Assembly (NCBI RefSeq): GCF_024730785.1
Contig: NZ_CP102830.1
Coordinates: 3,944,001-4,008,000, forward strand
Length of the DNA: 64,000 nt
Direction of reading: 5' to 3'
DNA from: Pseudomonas sp. LS44
GTDB taxonomy: Bacteria; Pseudomonadota; Gammaproteobacteria; Pseudomonadales; Pseudomonadaceae
Shown: positions 10,149 to 19,268 of the stretch, in pieces
Position numbering within the stretch: position 1 is the stretch's first letter
How the letters are laid out: every line of letters starts with the position of its first letter
The notes under the pieces: generated by a model
What the model was told of the DNA's origin: nothing
Database searches by the model: none
Seen by the model: the letters and a program-made list of their open reading frames with translations, nothing else
Position numbers and translations under genes: made by a program

Positions 10149-11198
10149 TCAGCTTTTGCGCAGATCGACGGTGACGATTTCGCGGCGTTCGGCCATGCTC
10201 GCCGGTACTTTGTCCTCGTCCATGAAGAACTGCTGATACCACTCGCGGAGTTGATAAACCGGGCCGTCGGTTTCAGCCAGCACGGGGTTGTCGATGCGGA
10301 TTTTGTTCTTCCAAATCGCCACGTCCTGGTAGAACGACTCGCGGTTGCCGGTCACATAGCCCTTGGCGATCTCGTTGTTCTGCTCCTCGGTAAAGCCCTC
10401 CACGCGCTTGACCATGCAACCGAAGCGCAGCACGAAGCTATTCGGCGTCACCGGCACATGGCTGTTGAGGAGGATGGCGTGAATCTCCACGCCACCAAAG
10501 TTCGAGCTGATGCGCGTGAAGTGAGTGGCAGGACCGTAGTAGGCCGACGGTGCAACTAGACCACCGCCCAGACGCTCGGAATCGCCATGGAAGATCTGAT
10601 GGCCGATATGGCCTTCGAAGATATTGGCGAAGTAGGTCGTCGGCGTACCATGCACCGGACCGAAGTGATGGGCATCAACCAGGTTGTCGACCAACTCGCG
10701 AGGGTTGGTGTCGATTTCCATGATGTCGATGTTCCAGTTGTGGATCCACGAGTCATCGTCCATTTCCGGCAGATGCGGGATGACCACGCCTTCGCGCGGC
10801 GGCTTACCCTCGGGGTTATTCCACACGAACAACAGGTTGTTCTCTTCGCAGGTCAGCCAGCTCTTGGTCTTGGCTTTCGGCGGGATGCGCTTGCAGTAGG
10901 GGATTTCCGCGCACTTGCCAGCGGCATCGAATTTCCAGTGGTGGAAGGCACACACCAGACGGTCGTTCTCGATAGTGCCCTGGGACAGGTCGGCACCCAT
11001 GTGCGGGCAATAGGCATCGAGAACGTTGATCTTGCCATCGCTGGTGGCGAAAGCGACCAGACGCGTACCGAAGACATTGAGGGTATGTGGCTTGCCATCA
11101 CGATACTGGTCCGCATCGCCCAGGCAGTGCCAGCCACGGGCGTAGCGATAGGGTTCCAGCACGTTCTCAACTTTGATCTCGGCGAGTTTCGTCATCAT
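10149..11198 (-). CDS. kshA: Rieske oxygenase, 3-ketosteroid 9-alpha-hydroxylase oxygenase subunit (KshA-like)
   Basis: KshA hydroxylates C9 of 3-ketosteroids, which leads to opening of ring B; it needs the reductase KshB, not in this window. The protein has 349 residues, somewhat shorter than typical KshA (about 380). The N-terminal segment RYARGWHCLG and the Rieske site (C64-x-H66 and C83-x2-H86, in YCPHMGADLSQGT and CAFHHWKF) fit the family. The mononuclear iron motif D175-x2-H178-x4-H183 is in NLVDAHHFGPVHG. It is a single-gene unit with an island operator at 11306. Other Rieske oxygenases of steroid pathways are possible, but the resemblance to KshA is strong. Confidence 0.82.
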   Translation of the reverse strand: MMTKLAEIKVENVLEPYRYARGWHCLGDADQYRDGKPHTLNVFGTRLVAFATSDGKINVLDAYCPHMGADLSQGTIENDRLVCAFHHWKFDAAGKCAEIPYCKRIPPKAKTKSWLTCEENNLLFVWNNPEGKPPREGVVIPHLPEMDDDSWIHNWNIDIMEIDTNPRELVDNLVDAHHFGPVHGTPTTYFANIFEGHIGHQIFHGDSERLGGGLVAPSAYYGPATHFTRISSNFGGVEIHAILLNSHVPVTPNSFVLRFGCMVKRVEGFTEEQNNEIAKGYVTGNRESFYQDVAIWKNKIRIDNPVLAETDGPVYQLREWYQQFFMDEDKVPASMAERREIVTVDLRKS

Positions 11199-11305
11199 TA
11201 TTGTCCTCTATAGAAACGCCACGATTTAACTCACCTGCCCTGATTAACCTTACTGAGTACAAGTGATTCAACTTGGGGCATCTTCGACCACTGCCGCGTG
11301 TAACT

Positions 11306-11323
11306 CATCCTCCGCTTGGACTA
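11306..11323 (-). promoter_or_regulatory. Island operator site 1, upstream of kshA
   Basis: On the coding strand it reads TAGTCCAAGCGGAGGATG, one of 13 copies of the 18-bp dyad TAGTCCNNNNGGACGATG. Its end is 107 bases before the kshA start. The -10 candidate at the expected distance (GAAGAT) is weak. Confidence 0.65.
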
Positions 11324-11342
11324 GAGAAAACCGGACTGACTC

Positions 11343-12017
11343 TCAAGAACCGCCCGCCGCACCCTCCAACTCCGGCCCGACGTAGAGCCCAGCCAACTGC
11401 TCGGGTGGGCTTTCATGGCTGCTCACCCGCATGCTGACCTCGGCCGGCCAATCGCTTTCGGGTGCTCGCGCCCCCTCCTCCAGCCACAACGACAGCATGG
11501 CGTCATAGCCGAGCGCGACGCCGGGATAGGCCTGAAACAGATCCAGGGTCACGCGCCGCACGCCTGAGCCGGCAGCACCCAGTGCCGCGCCGTGAGCCGC
11601 GAGACGCCGAGCGAAGCTTGGCGCCGCTTCGTCGCCGCGCTTGAACAACAGCAGCTGGCGGTTACAGACGAAGTGCTCGGCGTCCCGCGGCGGGCCGAAC
11701 AGCAGGCTTTCCACCGCGGCGGCCGTGCGCACGAGTTCGCGCGGCTTCATGAAGCGCTGCTCGTCCTCCCGCAGGAGGGCACCGGCCGGCGAGTCGAGGA
11801 CGTCCTGACTGCGGAAACCAACGGCGACCTCGAACTCGCTGAGGCAATCGAAATCGACCTCGGGCTCCGAGCCGAGCAGGTGATTGCGCACATAGCGCTG
11901 AAATGGGAGATAGCGCATGGCCAACAGGCAGTGCTGGTGCTCGTAATAGTCGCGAAAGGCCTCGCGTGACAGATCGGCACGTCGACTGATCAGTGAAACC
12001 GACTTCATGTTTGGCAT
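11343..12017 (-). CDS. EthD/ferredoxin-fold domain protein of the steroid island
   Basis: A 224-residue soluble protein. The N-terminus (LISRRADLSREAFRDYYEHQ, then HCLLAMRYLPFQRYVRNHL) has the pattern of EthD-like dimeric alpha-beta barrel proteins, and a second similar half follows, as if two such domains were fused. EthD-like proteins accompany many catabolic clusters; their function is generally unknown. The start at 12017 has a clear GGAGGAG ribosome site. It is the last gene of the hsdA-SDR-EthD leftward operon; a second EthD-like gene is at 59566. Confidence 0.7.
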   Translation of the reverse strand: MPNMKSVSLISRRADLSREAFRDYYEHQHCLLAMRYLPFQRYVRNHLLGSEPEVDFDCLSEFEVAVGFRSQDVLDSPAGALLREDEQRFMKPRELVRTAAAVESLLFGPPRDAEHFVCNRQLLLFKRGDEAAPSFARRLAAHGAALGAAGSGVRRVTLDLFQAYPGVALGYDAMLSLWLEEGARAPESDWPAEVSMRVSSHESPPEQLAGLYVGPELEGAAGGS

Positions 12018-12062
12018 GGCTCCTCCGGGTCAGTTGCGGCACGCCTGGCATGCCGCAGGGGT

Positions 12063-12902
12063 TCAGGCTTGCCGCCAGTCGGGCACGATGCCGTGCTCCA
12101 GGGCGAACGGCTGTGCCGCGATGGTCCGTCGCTGGTAGTCGACCGCTTGCTCAGCCGTGGCCAACCAGAGCATCACCGCCGCCGGCACCTCGGGCGGCGC
12201 CGAACCGGCACGCAGGGCGATCAGGCCACGGTCGCCGATGGTGGCCTTGAGTGCGTCGGTGGTCACCACGCCGGGGTTGACCGTGTAGGCGCGAATGCCG
12301 CGCTCACCCAACTCGATCGCGAGCACCCCGGACAGCCGCGAAACCGCCGCCTTGCCCGCACCGTAGGCATAGCCCCAGCCACCCTTGCTGGCGGCAATCG
12401 GCGGGTCGCTCTCGCCGGCACCGGAGGTGACGTTGATCACCACCCCGCCGCCTTGTTCGAGCATGCCCGCCACCACCGCGCGGGTGAGCAGGAAAGGCGT
12501 CATCACATAGCCTTGGAGAACCCGCTCCAGGGTCTCCGCCTGCAATTCCATAAAGGGCAGGTTGAGATCGCTGCCCTGGTAGACGGCGTTATTGACCAGC
12601 ACGTCGATGCGGCCGAACTCGGCGAACACCGCCGCGCTGGCAGCAAGCACCGAAGCACTGTCGAGCAGGTCCATGCGCACCACCAACGCCTTGCGGCCGA
12701 GGGCGCGGATCGCCGCGGCGGTGCCGTTGAGGCTGCCCGACAACGGCTTGCCGTCGGCATTGCGCAGCGCATGGGTATGGCTTTCGCCTTCCTCCAGCGT
12801 GCGCGCACTGATTGCCACATCGAAACCGGCACGGGCGAAGGCCAGCGCCGCCTCCCGCCCGATCCCCCGGCTAGCGCCGGTAATGAATGCCACCTTGGCC
12901 AT
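12063..12902 (-). CDS. Short-chain dehydrogenase/reductase
   Basis: A 279-residue SDR. The cofactor motif GASRGIG is at about residues 9-15, NNA near 105, and the catalytic YxxxK is in AYGAGKAAVSRLSG. The insert after the first Rossmann strand (THALRNADGKPLSGSLNGTA) and the long form resemble DHRS1/hydroxysteroid-type SDRs. It probably oxidises or reduces a steroid hydroxyl group or a side-chain intermediate, but the substrate cannot be read from sequence. It sits in the operon between hsdA and the EthD gene. Confidence 0.8.
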   Translation of the reverse strand: MAKVAFITGASRGIGREAALAFARAGFDVAISARTLEEGESHTHALRNADGKPLSGSLNGTAAAIRALGRKALVVRMDLLDSASVLAASAAVFAEFGRIDVLVNNAVYQGSDLNLPFMELQAETLERVLQGYVMTPFLLTRAVVAGMLEQGGGVVINVTSGAGESDPPIAASKGGWGYAYGAGKAAVSRLSGVLAIELGERGIRAYTVNPGVVTTDALKATIGDRGLIALRAGSAPPEVPAAVMLWLATAEQAVDYQRRTIAAQPFALEHGIVPDWRQA

Positions 12903-12938
12903 TATTTTTCTCGCTCGACTGGGTCTCAGGGCCTGCTC

Positions 12939-13703
12939 TTAGAAGCGCGTTGGACGAGCCATCGCATCCATGCCGCCATCGACGAACACCACGCTGCCGT
13001 GGATGAAACCGGCCTGGGGCGATTGCAGGAAGGCCACCAGCGTGGCGATCTCTTCGGGATGGCCGGCGCGACCCAGCGGCGCTACGAACTGGCGGGTCGC
13101 CTCGCCGAACCGAGGATCTTCCTGCGAGGCCTGGAACAAGGGCGTTTCCACGGCGCCCGGTGCCACCACGTTCAGGCGAATGCCCTGCTTGGCCCAGGCC
13201 ACGGCCTTCTGCCGGGCATTGCAGGTGACCGCGTATTTCGAGCCGGCATAGGCCGCCTGTGGCTGACCGAGGGCGTTGGCCAGTTCCAGCGCCTGGCCTT
13301 CGTCGCCGGCCAGCATTGCCGCCACCATTGGCTGGTCGGCATTCGCATAAGTCGAAGCGACCGAACCGATGACCAGCGCTGCCGGCTGCTCGCCCTTGGC
13401 CAGGGCATCGGCCAAACCATCGAGCAACTCGCTGACGCCGAAATAGTTGACCGCCAGGATGATGCCGCACGAAGGCGCGGTCACACCGACCCCGGCGCAG
13501 CAGATCAGTCCATCCAGCACGCCGCCACTCTGCTCGAGCACACTGGCGATGGCCGCCTGGCGGCCGGCATGGCTGGACAGGTCGGCGATGACTTCGGCGT
13601 TGGCCCGGTCGATCCCAATGACCCGGTGCCCGGCGGCGCGTAGCGCCGCGCAGATCGCGGCGCCCATTCCGGAAGCGGAACCACTGACAGCTGTAACAGG
13701 CAT
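12939..13703 (-). CDS. hsdA: 3-alpha-hydroxysteroid dehydrogenase/carbonyl reductase (HsdA-like)
   Basis: HsdA interconverts 3-alpha-hydroxy and 3-keto steroids with NAD(H), the entry step for bile acids and androsterone. The 254-residue SDR closely follows the Comamonas testosteroni enzyme as I remember it: VIADLS, a GLI(L)CAG core, VNYFG, AYAGSK, APGAVETPL, DPRFGE and the ending VDGGMDAMARPTRF. The glycine motif G8-x3-G12-x-G14, S114 and Y152-x3-K156 are all present. It is first in its operon, with a textbook island operator at 13891. This gene is a main reason for calling the island steroid-catabolic. Confidence 0.87.
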   Translation of the reverse strand: MPVTAVSGSASGMGAAICAALRAAGHRVIGIDRANAEVIADLSSHAGRQAAIASVLEQSGGVLDGLICCAGVGVTAPSCGIILAVNYFGVSELLDGLADALAKGEQPAALVIGSVASTYANADQPMVAAMLAGDEGQALELANALGQPQAAYAGSKYAVTCNARQKAVAWAKQGIRLNVVAPGAVETPLFQASQEDPRFGEATRQFVAPLGRAGHPEEIATLVAFLQSPQAGFIHGSVVFVDGGMDAMARPTRF

Positions 13704-13890
13704 AAAGTCTCTCCTCGTTCAGTAAGCATCAGGTTCGCAACGACGCCTCAGGCGCTCGCCGCATCTACAGAATCCTCGGACCCGCAAGCGATCGGCGTTG
13801 AGTGCCAGGATCGTTCGCGCGTCCAGCACAGGGCGGGGCTCCGCGCTGATGCGGTGGAAGCTAAGTATCTGCAGGGCATGAGGCGGGCAA

Positions 13891-13908
13891 CATCGTCCGC
13901 ACGGACTA
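13891..13908 (-). promoter_or_regulatory. Island operator site 2, upstream of hsdA
   Basis: The coding strand reads TAGTCCGTGCGGACGATG, an exact consensus copy. GATACT, a good -10, begins 21 bases downstream. The gene start is about 190 bases away, so the leader is long. Confidence 0.8.
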
Positions 13909-13937
13909 CAGACCGACCCATTTCCCAGCGCAACGCA

Positions 13938-13971
13938 AAAGCCCCAGACGCATGGAAACGACCGGGGCTTT
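13938..13971 (-). terminator. Terminator of the LuxR-type regulator gene
   Basis: AAAGCCCC (13938-13945) pairs with GGGGCTTT (13964-13971). In the leftward direction the stem is followed by TTTTGCG, so it can serve the regulator gene ending at 14012. Confidence 0.65.
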
Positions 13972-14011
13972 GAGGGGTTATGAGCTTTAAACAGAGCTGC
14001 GCAGGGCAGGC

Positions 14012-15265
14012 TCAGGCGCTACGACGTTCCGAGTGAGCGAGGTGCAGTTCCGGAGCTTCGACCTTGTCGACCTTGTCGGCGGCCAGCAGCGCCAGCTTCG
14101 GCTTTCCCAAGGCGACCACACTGTTGAGGAGGATACGCACCAACTCCGTCTGTCGGCGTACGCCGGTCTTCGAGAAAATCGAGCGCAGGTGCGCACGGGC
14201 CGTATTGCGGCGGACGTTCAGCACCTCGGCCGCCTCTTCCAGCGACAGGCCGTTGGCCAGTTCCATGGCCAGAGCGGTTTCCGCCCGGGTCAAGTTGAAC
14301 AGTTGCTTGGTCACCACTTCGCTGGCTATCGACTTGCCCACCGCATCGCGAATGTACACCACCGCGGCCGGTTTACCTTTGCCATCGGCCCAGTCCAACG
14401 AAGGAATCGCCTCGACCACCAGACCAAGGCTGACCTGCCCGGACGGCCGTGCCACCGACATCGCCTCGGCCACCGCCCGGCCCTCTTCGCCCTCGCAGGC
14501 GAACGCATTGCGGACCAGCCGTTGCAACTCGCGGTTATCGCTCGGATAGGTGGCTTCCAGACGACCACCGACCAACTTCAGGCCATCGGATCGATCGAGG
14601 ATTTCCTTGGCCACCGGATTGATCTTCAAAACACTGCCGCTCTCGTCGAGCACGATGGTTGCCACCGACAGGCGGCTGATCGCCTGGGCGTACAACTCGC
14701 TCAGCGACTCGCTGCGATCCAGCAGGTTGTGCATGCGCAGCGAACGGCGTAAGTGCGGTAGGAACATCTCGCAGAGGGCACATTCTGCGGCGGAGAATTT
14801 CGGCGCTGACTTGGGCCGAGTGATGCGGAAGCGAAACTTGCCGCCATCCGGCGTGGAGATATCCGCGCCCATCACGTGGAACACGCCTTGCTGGGAGCAA
14901 ACCTGCTGGAAGTAGGCCGAGTGCTCCCATTCCGATTCGCTCATCACATCGTCGACCGTGAAGACCCGGTCCATCGGCTGGTTGATGAAAGGATTCATGG
15001 TCTGCGGATAGACCTGATAGCTCACCTCGCCTTCATCTTTGATATCGCCGGCCACGAGCATCAGCCCCATTTCCGGCTGATCGGGCAACCGCAGGATCAG
15101 GGTGACGTAGTTCGCCTGGAACAATTCGCGCATATGGCGCAAGGGATGCACCATCAACTTGGGGTCAAGCGCGCCGTCATAGAGCTCGCCAATGACGCGA
15201 TCATACTCGACCAGATCCAAATTCATCGCCGCCAGGGCCTGAACGCCCAAGGTGGTTTTTTCCAT
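14012..15265 (-). CDS. LuxR-type transcriptional regulator, TeiR-like
   Basis: A 417-residue regulator with a long N-terminal sensory part, a PAS-like segment in the middle (VATIVLDESGSVLKINPVAKEI), and a C-terminal LuxR/GerE helix-turn-helix (LTRAETALAMELANGLSLEE through NVRRNTARAHLRSIFSKTGV). The layout matches TeiR, the LuxR-type activator of steroid genes in Comamonas testosteroni. No acyl-homoserine-lactone domain is visible. I start it at the ATG 15265, which has an AGGAG site; an ATG ten codons upstream lacks one. It is a candidate for recognising the repeated 18-bp operator. No operator lies in front of it. A paralogue is at 24127. Confidence 0.85.
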   Translation of the reverse strand: MEKTTLGVQALAAMNLDLVEYDRVIGELYDGALDPKLMVHPLRHMRELFQANYVTLILRLPDQPEMGLMLVAGDIKDEGEVSYQVYPQTMNPFINQPMDRVFTVDDVMSESEWEHSAYFQQVCSQQGVFHVMGADISTPDGGKFRFRITRPKSAPKFSAAECALCEMFLPHLRRSLRMHNLLDRSESLSELYAQAISRLSVATIVLDESGSVLKINPVAKEILDRSDGLKLVGGRLEATYPSDNRELQRLVRNAFACEGEEGRAVAEAMSVARPSGQVSLGLVVEAIPSLDWADGKGKPAAVVYIRDAVGKSIASEVVTKQLFNLTRAETALAMELANGLSLEEAAEVLNVRRNTARAHLRSIFSKTGVRRQTELVRILLNSVVALGKPKLALLAADKVDKVEAPELHLAHSERRSA

Positions 15266-15460
15266 AGCCTGTCTCCTCGCTTGGGCTAAGCGCATTGGCC
15301 TGCCCTTTTTATTTTTATGATTTCGACCCGCTCGCCGGGCTCAATCAAGATGCCAGTCGATGCTCTGGATAGTGCCACAGCTCCAGCCCGGCACAAGGCT
15401 ACTTAGACAAAAGGTTAGCTATCGATTCGCCAGCACCACAGCGTCTAAAGCGGCGCTCTC

Positions 15461-15656
15461 AGAGCCTATTTACGTCCTCCTAACTCGCGGCAAGATCGCG
15501 TTAAAAGTGGCCGAAAATGCGCATTTACATGTCGTAAACTGCGCTTTTCGGCCATTTGACTCGCTACGCTCGCCCTTCGGGCCAGCCTTGGGCTGTTACT
15601 CCCGTTGGTCGTTGCGCCTTGTCTGGTTCTAATCCAGAAGGTCGTAAAAAGACTCT
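15461..15656. repeat. Diverged MITE-like element next to the MMPL stop codon
   Basis: The ends AGAGCCTATTTACGTCC and AAGGTCGTAAAAAGACTCT form imperfect terminal inverted repeats, related to the perfect ones of the element at 61256. The inside also shares GCGCATTTAC...GTAAACTGCGC-type motifs. It abuts the stop codon of the leftward MMPL gene (stop 15656-15658). No gene is seen in this interval. Confidence 0.55.
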
Positions 15657-18085
15657 TAGGCATCCTCTGCCGCTACAGCTTTTTTTAGCGAGTAGTCGCG
15701 ACCAGCGACTTGTGGCTGTTCAGCCGGTGCAGCCTTCACCGAGACCAGGCGCCGGCTCTGATTGAACCAGGCGGCCAGGGCTGGCAGGAGGAAGATCGCA
15801 CCGAGCACGTTGACCAGGAACATGAAGGACAGCAGCACGCCCATGTCGGCCTGGAACTTCAGTGGCGCGAAGGCCCAGGTGCAGACGCCGATGGACATGG
15901 TCAGCGCGGTGAACACCGCCGCGGTGCCGCGTTGGCACATAGCCTCGTAGAACGCGTTACGCAGGTCTGCCCCCTCGGCCATTTCGTGCTGGATGCGCTC
16001 GTACAGGTAGATGCCGTAGTCGACCCCGACTCCGACGCCCAGCGCCATCACCGGCAACGTGGCGACTTTCAGGCCGATGCCGAGCATGGCCATCAGGGCG
16101 TTGCAGAGGACCGCGACGATTGCCAGCGGCGCCAGAATGCACAGCACCGCGCGCAGGGAGCCGAACGTCAGCCAGCAGAACAGCCCTACCGAGCCGAACA
16201 ACGCCGCCAACATCACCACCTCGGCGCGTTTCACCGCCTCGTTGGAGGCCGCCATCACCCCGACGTTGCCGCCGGCCAGCAGGAACTTGGTCTCGGGAAT
16301 CGCCACCTCGGCGATGATCCGCTTGGCCTCCTTGACCACATGGGCCACGGTGGCACCATCGTGATCGGTGAGGAACACCAGAATCTGCATCTGCTGGCAA
16401 CCATCGGTCACCAGGCCATCATCCGGCATGTAGGCGCGCGAGCCCTGGCTCAAGCCCCGGCTCGACCCCGGAATCGCCGCCCAGCGCGGGTTGCCTTCGT
16501 TGTTACCGGCAATCATCACCTTGCCCATGCCCGCCACGCTCTGCACCGATTGCACGCCGGTCACGGCGCGAATCTGGAAGTCGAAGGCTTCCACCGCACG
16601 CATGACCTGCGGCGTCAGACAGGCTTCCTCGACGCCCTGCGCCTGCACGAACACCGCCAGGACATCGAGGCCGATGGAGTAGCTGCTGATGATTTTTTCG
16701 TTGTCCTGGTTATAGCGCGAGTCGGCGCGCAACTCCGGTGCGCCGGCGCCGATATCACCGACCTCGAGTTGACGCGCCTTGACCACCCCGAACCCCAGCA
16801 GCAGCAGGCTGAGAGCGAACACCGCCAGCGCCGGGCGTGGCTCGGCCAAGGCCGACAGCCGCCACCACAGCGGGTGCTTGCCCTGTTCCGCGACGCGCTC
16901 GCGGTTGAGCACGCTGCGCTCCAGATGCAGGTGCGAAATGATGATCGGCAGCATCATTTTGTTGGTGATGATCATCAGCATTACGCCAATGCAAGCCGTC
17001 ACCCCCAGTTCGTGGACGATGGGGATGTCGATCATCATGATCACCGCAAAGCCCAGAGCGTTCATCAACAGCGCCAGGGAGCCGGGAATGAAAATTTTGC
17101 AGAACGCCGCCCGCGCCGCCTGCACCGAATCGCTACCGGCGAGCACTTCCTGCTTCCAGGCGTTGGTCATCTGTACCGCATGGGAGACGCCGATGGAGAA
17201 GATCAGGAACGGCACCAGAATCGACATCGGATCGATGCCCAGGCCCAGCAACGGCAAGAGGCCGAGCAACCAGACCACCGGCAGCAGCGCCACCACCAAG
17301 GCGACCACGGTCAATTTCAGCGAGCGAGAATACAACCACAGCAACAGGCCAGTAATCAGGAAGGCGACGACAAAGAAACCGATCACGGTGATCAGGCCAT
17401 CGACCACGTCGCCGACCAGCTTGGCGAAACCGACGATATTGATTTCGATCTTGTCGTTGCTGTACTTGGCGCGAATATCCTCCAGGCGCTTGGACACTTC
17501 GACATAGCTAACCGGCTTGCCGGTCTTCGGGTCGATATCCTGCAGGTCGGCGCGGACCAGCGCCGACCTCAGGTCGTTGGCGACCAGCCGCCCGATCTGC
17601 CCAGATCTAGCGGCGTTGCTGCGCACCTGGGCCAGATCCTCGACGGAGCCGGCAAAGCGCGGCGGCACCACGACGTCACCAAAGAAACCCTCTTCGGTGA
17701 TTTCGACGTAACGCACATTGGCGGTGAACAGCGAGGTTACGCTGGCGCGGCTGACGCCAGAGATAAAGAACACATCGTCGGTGACCTTTTGCAGCGTATC
17801 GAGGAACTCGGCGTTGTAGATATCACCCTCGCCCTTCCACTTCACGCTGACCAGAAAGCGGTTCGCGCCGGTGAAGTACTGGCTGAACTTCAGGAAGTTG
17901 AGCATGTACTCGTGGCGCACTGGGATCTGCTTGTTAAATCCTGGGTCCAGTTTGGTGTGGGTGGCGCTATAGCCCAAGCCCAGCGTCAGCAACAGAAACA
18001 CGGTCATAAACAGCTTGCGGTACGCCATGAGCAAATCGGCGCAGCCCTCGACCTTGCGTTCTATCCAGGATTTACCTTGCTTCAT
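15656..18085 (-). CDS. MMPL/RND-superfamily transporter, copy 1
   Basis: An 809-residue inner-membrane protein of the MMPL (HpnN-like) branch of the RND superfamily. It has one helix near the N-terminus, a periplasmic loop, five clustered helices (about residues 220-420), a second large loop, then a second helix cluster (about 620-790). The conserved GVGVDYGIYLYERIQ and GVDPMSILVPFLIFSIG-like motifs are in the helix clusters. I start it at MKQGKSWIERK (18085), where AGAGG precedes the ATG, ten bases after the YCF48 gene. Paralogue 29114 is very similar. In this island it most likely moves steroids or other hydrophobic substrates across or within the envelope; direction is unknown. Confidence 0.87.
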   Translation of the reverse strand: MKQGKSWIERKVEGCADLLMAYRKLFMTVFLLLTLGLGYSATHTKLDPGFNKQIPVRHEYMLNFLKFSQYFTGANRFLVSVKWKGEGDIYNAEFLDTLQKVTDDVFFISGVSRASVTSLFTANVRYVEITEEGFFGDVVVPPRFAGSVEDLAQVRSNAARSGQIGRLVANDLRSALVRADLQDIDPKTGKPVSYVEVSKRLEDIRAKYSNDKIEINIVGFAKLVGDVVDGLITVIGFFVVAFLITGLLLWLYSRSLKLTVVALVVALLPVVWLLGLLPLLGLGIDPMSILVPFLIFSIGVSHAVQMTNAWKQEVLAGSDSVQAARAAFCKIFIPGSLALLMNALGFAVIMMIDIPIVHELGVTACIGVMLMIITNKMMLPIIISHLHLERSVLNRERVAEQGKHPLWWRLSALAEPRPALAVFALSLLLLGFGVVKARQLEVGDIGAGAPELRADSRYNQDNEKIISSYSIGLDVLAVFVQAQGVEEACLTPQVMRAVEAFDFQIRAVTGVQSVQSVAGMGKVMIAGNNEGNPRWAAIPGSSRGLSQGSRAYMPDDGLVTDGCQQMQILVFLTDHDGATVAHVVKEAKRIIAEVAIPETKFLLAGGNVGVMAASNEAVKRAEVVMLAALFGSVGLFCWLTFGSLRAVLCILAPLAIVAVLCNALMAMLGIGLKVATLPVMALGVGVGVDYGIYLYERIQHEMAEGADLRNAFYEAMCQRGTAAVFTALTMSIGVCTWAFAPLKFQADMGVLLSFMFLVNVLGAIFLLPALAAWFNQSRRLVSVKAAPAEQPQVAGRDYSLKKAVAAEDA

Positions 18086-18095
18086 CACTAGCCTC

Positions 18096-19070
18096 TCACT
18101 TGCCAAGTGCAACAACGCTGACACCGGGACCTTGGAACACACCGCGCTCACCGCCCACCAATACCTGCTGGGCGCCAACCACAATTGCTGAAGTTAACGT
18201 GCCCAGCCCTGGCTGGCGGCTGGTCTCGAGCAGACGCCCGCGGCCATCCAGGCGCACCAACGAGCTGCCCGCGCCGACGATCAGCACTCCGGAATTGTTC
18301 GGCAGCAGCACATGACCGTAGAGCGGCAGCTTGTTGCCGACCTTGATCTCTTCCCAGCTGTCGCCGAAGTTGTCGCTGACGAATACATGCCCGCGCATGC
18401 CATAGGTCACCCAGCGCTGCGCACTGAGGCGGACCACACCGAACAGCGAACCTTTATAGAAAGGGGGCAGGGTTTGCCAATTCTGGCCGGCATCGGAGCT
18501 GCGCAACACCAGGCCCTGCTCGCCGACCAGCATGCGTCGGCCATCGGCGCCGCCGTCCATGCTGTTGAGGTGCGCACTGTCGACCTCCAGCGGCAAGGTT
18601 TGCCAGGTCAGGCCGGCGTCGTCGGACTGGTAGAACTTGCCGAAGCTGCCGAAAGCCAGCACTCGATTGCCGCCGGCCGCCCAGATACCCAGCAGCGGCT
18701 CGCCCTGCTCGGCCTCGAAACGAACCTCCTGCCAAGTGGAACCGGCGTCCTGCGAGCGCAGGATCAAGCCATCATGCCCGACCGCAAGCAGCTGCTCGGC
18801 GGACACGGCCACCAGTCCGGTCAAGGACACATGGCGCTGCGGCTTGACCGACGCTTGCTGCCAGGAACGGCCTTGGTCGTCGCTCAGCAGAATGCTGCCG
18901 CGCTCGCCCACCGCCACCTGGCGCTTGTCCAGATTGAGCAGGGCATTGATATGCACCCGGTCCGCGCGCAGCTGGGTATCAGACGGCGTTTGCGGATCAC
19001 GCGGGGTAAAGGCGTACGCAATGCCCGCCGCGACAATGGCGCACACCAGATAGGCGATCAGTGAACGCAT
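18096..19070 (-). CDS. YCF48/BNR beta-propeller protein, partner of MMPL copy 1
   Basis: A 324-residue protein with one N-terminal membrane anchor (MRSLIAYLVCAIVAAGIAYA), then repeated BNR/YCF48 blades such as GERGSILLSDDQGRSW, GHDGLILRSQDAGSTW and GEQGLVLRSSDAGQNW. It is predicted to face the periplasm. The start at 19070 has GGAGG five bases upstream. It lies directly upstream of the MMPL gene, and the same pair recurs at 29114-32525. It is probably an accessory or stabilising protein for the transporter. Its reaction or binding partner cannot be read from sequence. Confidence 0.82.
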   Translation of the reverse strand: MRSLIAYLVCAIVAAGIAYAFTPRDPQTPSDTQLRADRVHINALLNLDKRQVAVGERGSILLSDDQGRSWQQASVKPQRHVSLTGLVAVSAEQLLAVGHDGLILRSQDAGSTWQEVRFEAEQGEPLLGIWAAGGNRVLAFGSFGKFYQSDDAGLTWQTLPLEVDSAHLNSMDGGADGRRMLVGEQGLVLRSSDAGQNWQTLPPFYKGSLFGVVRLSAQRWVTYGMRGHVFVSDNFGDSWEEIKVGNKLPLYGHVLLPNNSGVLIVGAGSSLVRLDGRGRLLETSRQPGLGTLTSAIVVGAQQVLVGGERGVFQGPGVSVVALGK

Positions 19071-19222
19071 GATCGCCTCCATACTGCAGTAACTAGGCGC
19101 TCGACGAATCTCATGCGGCTACCCTCTTATTCTTGTTGGTAGTCATTAACCTCGCCGATCAAGCACAGCGAGTACAGCGAAGACTGACTGGTCTCGATAG
19201 TCCGCCCGCTCTGTTCCGGGCA

Positions 19223-19240
19223 CATCGTCCATATGGCCTA
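19223..19240 (-). promoter_or_regulatory. Island operator site 3, upstream of YCF48-MMPL copy 1
   Basis: The coding strand reads TAGGCCATATGGACGATG, with one or two changes from the consensus. GACTAT, a possible -10, begins 20 bases downstream. It is 152 bases before the YCF48 start. Confidence 0.65.
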
Positions 19241-19268
19241 TCTCCGGAACGAGCGACGGACGGGCCGA

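Noticed and set aside
15266..15460. An island operator in front of the LuxR-type regulator
   Set aside because: CGATGCTCTGGATAGTG near 15357 has only a loose resemblance and lacks the GTCC-N4-GGAC core.
15710..18091. Very long rightward open frame (about 790 codons) opposite MMPL copy 1
   Set aside because: Composition is dominated by His, Gln, Arg and Asp, the usual image of a GC-rich gene read backward. The MMPL gene on the other strand has clear membrane segments and a paralogue.
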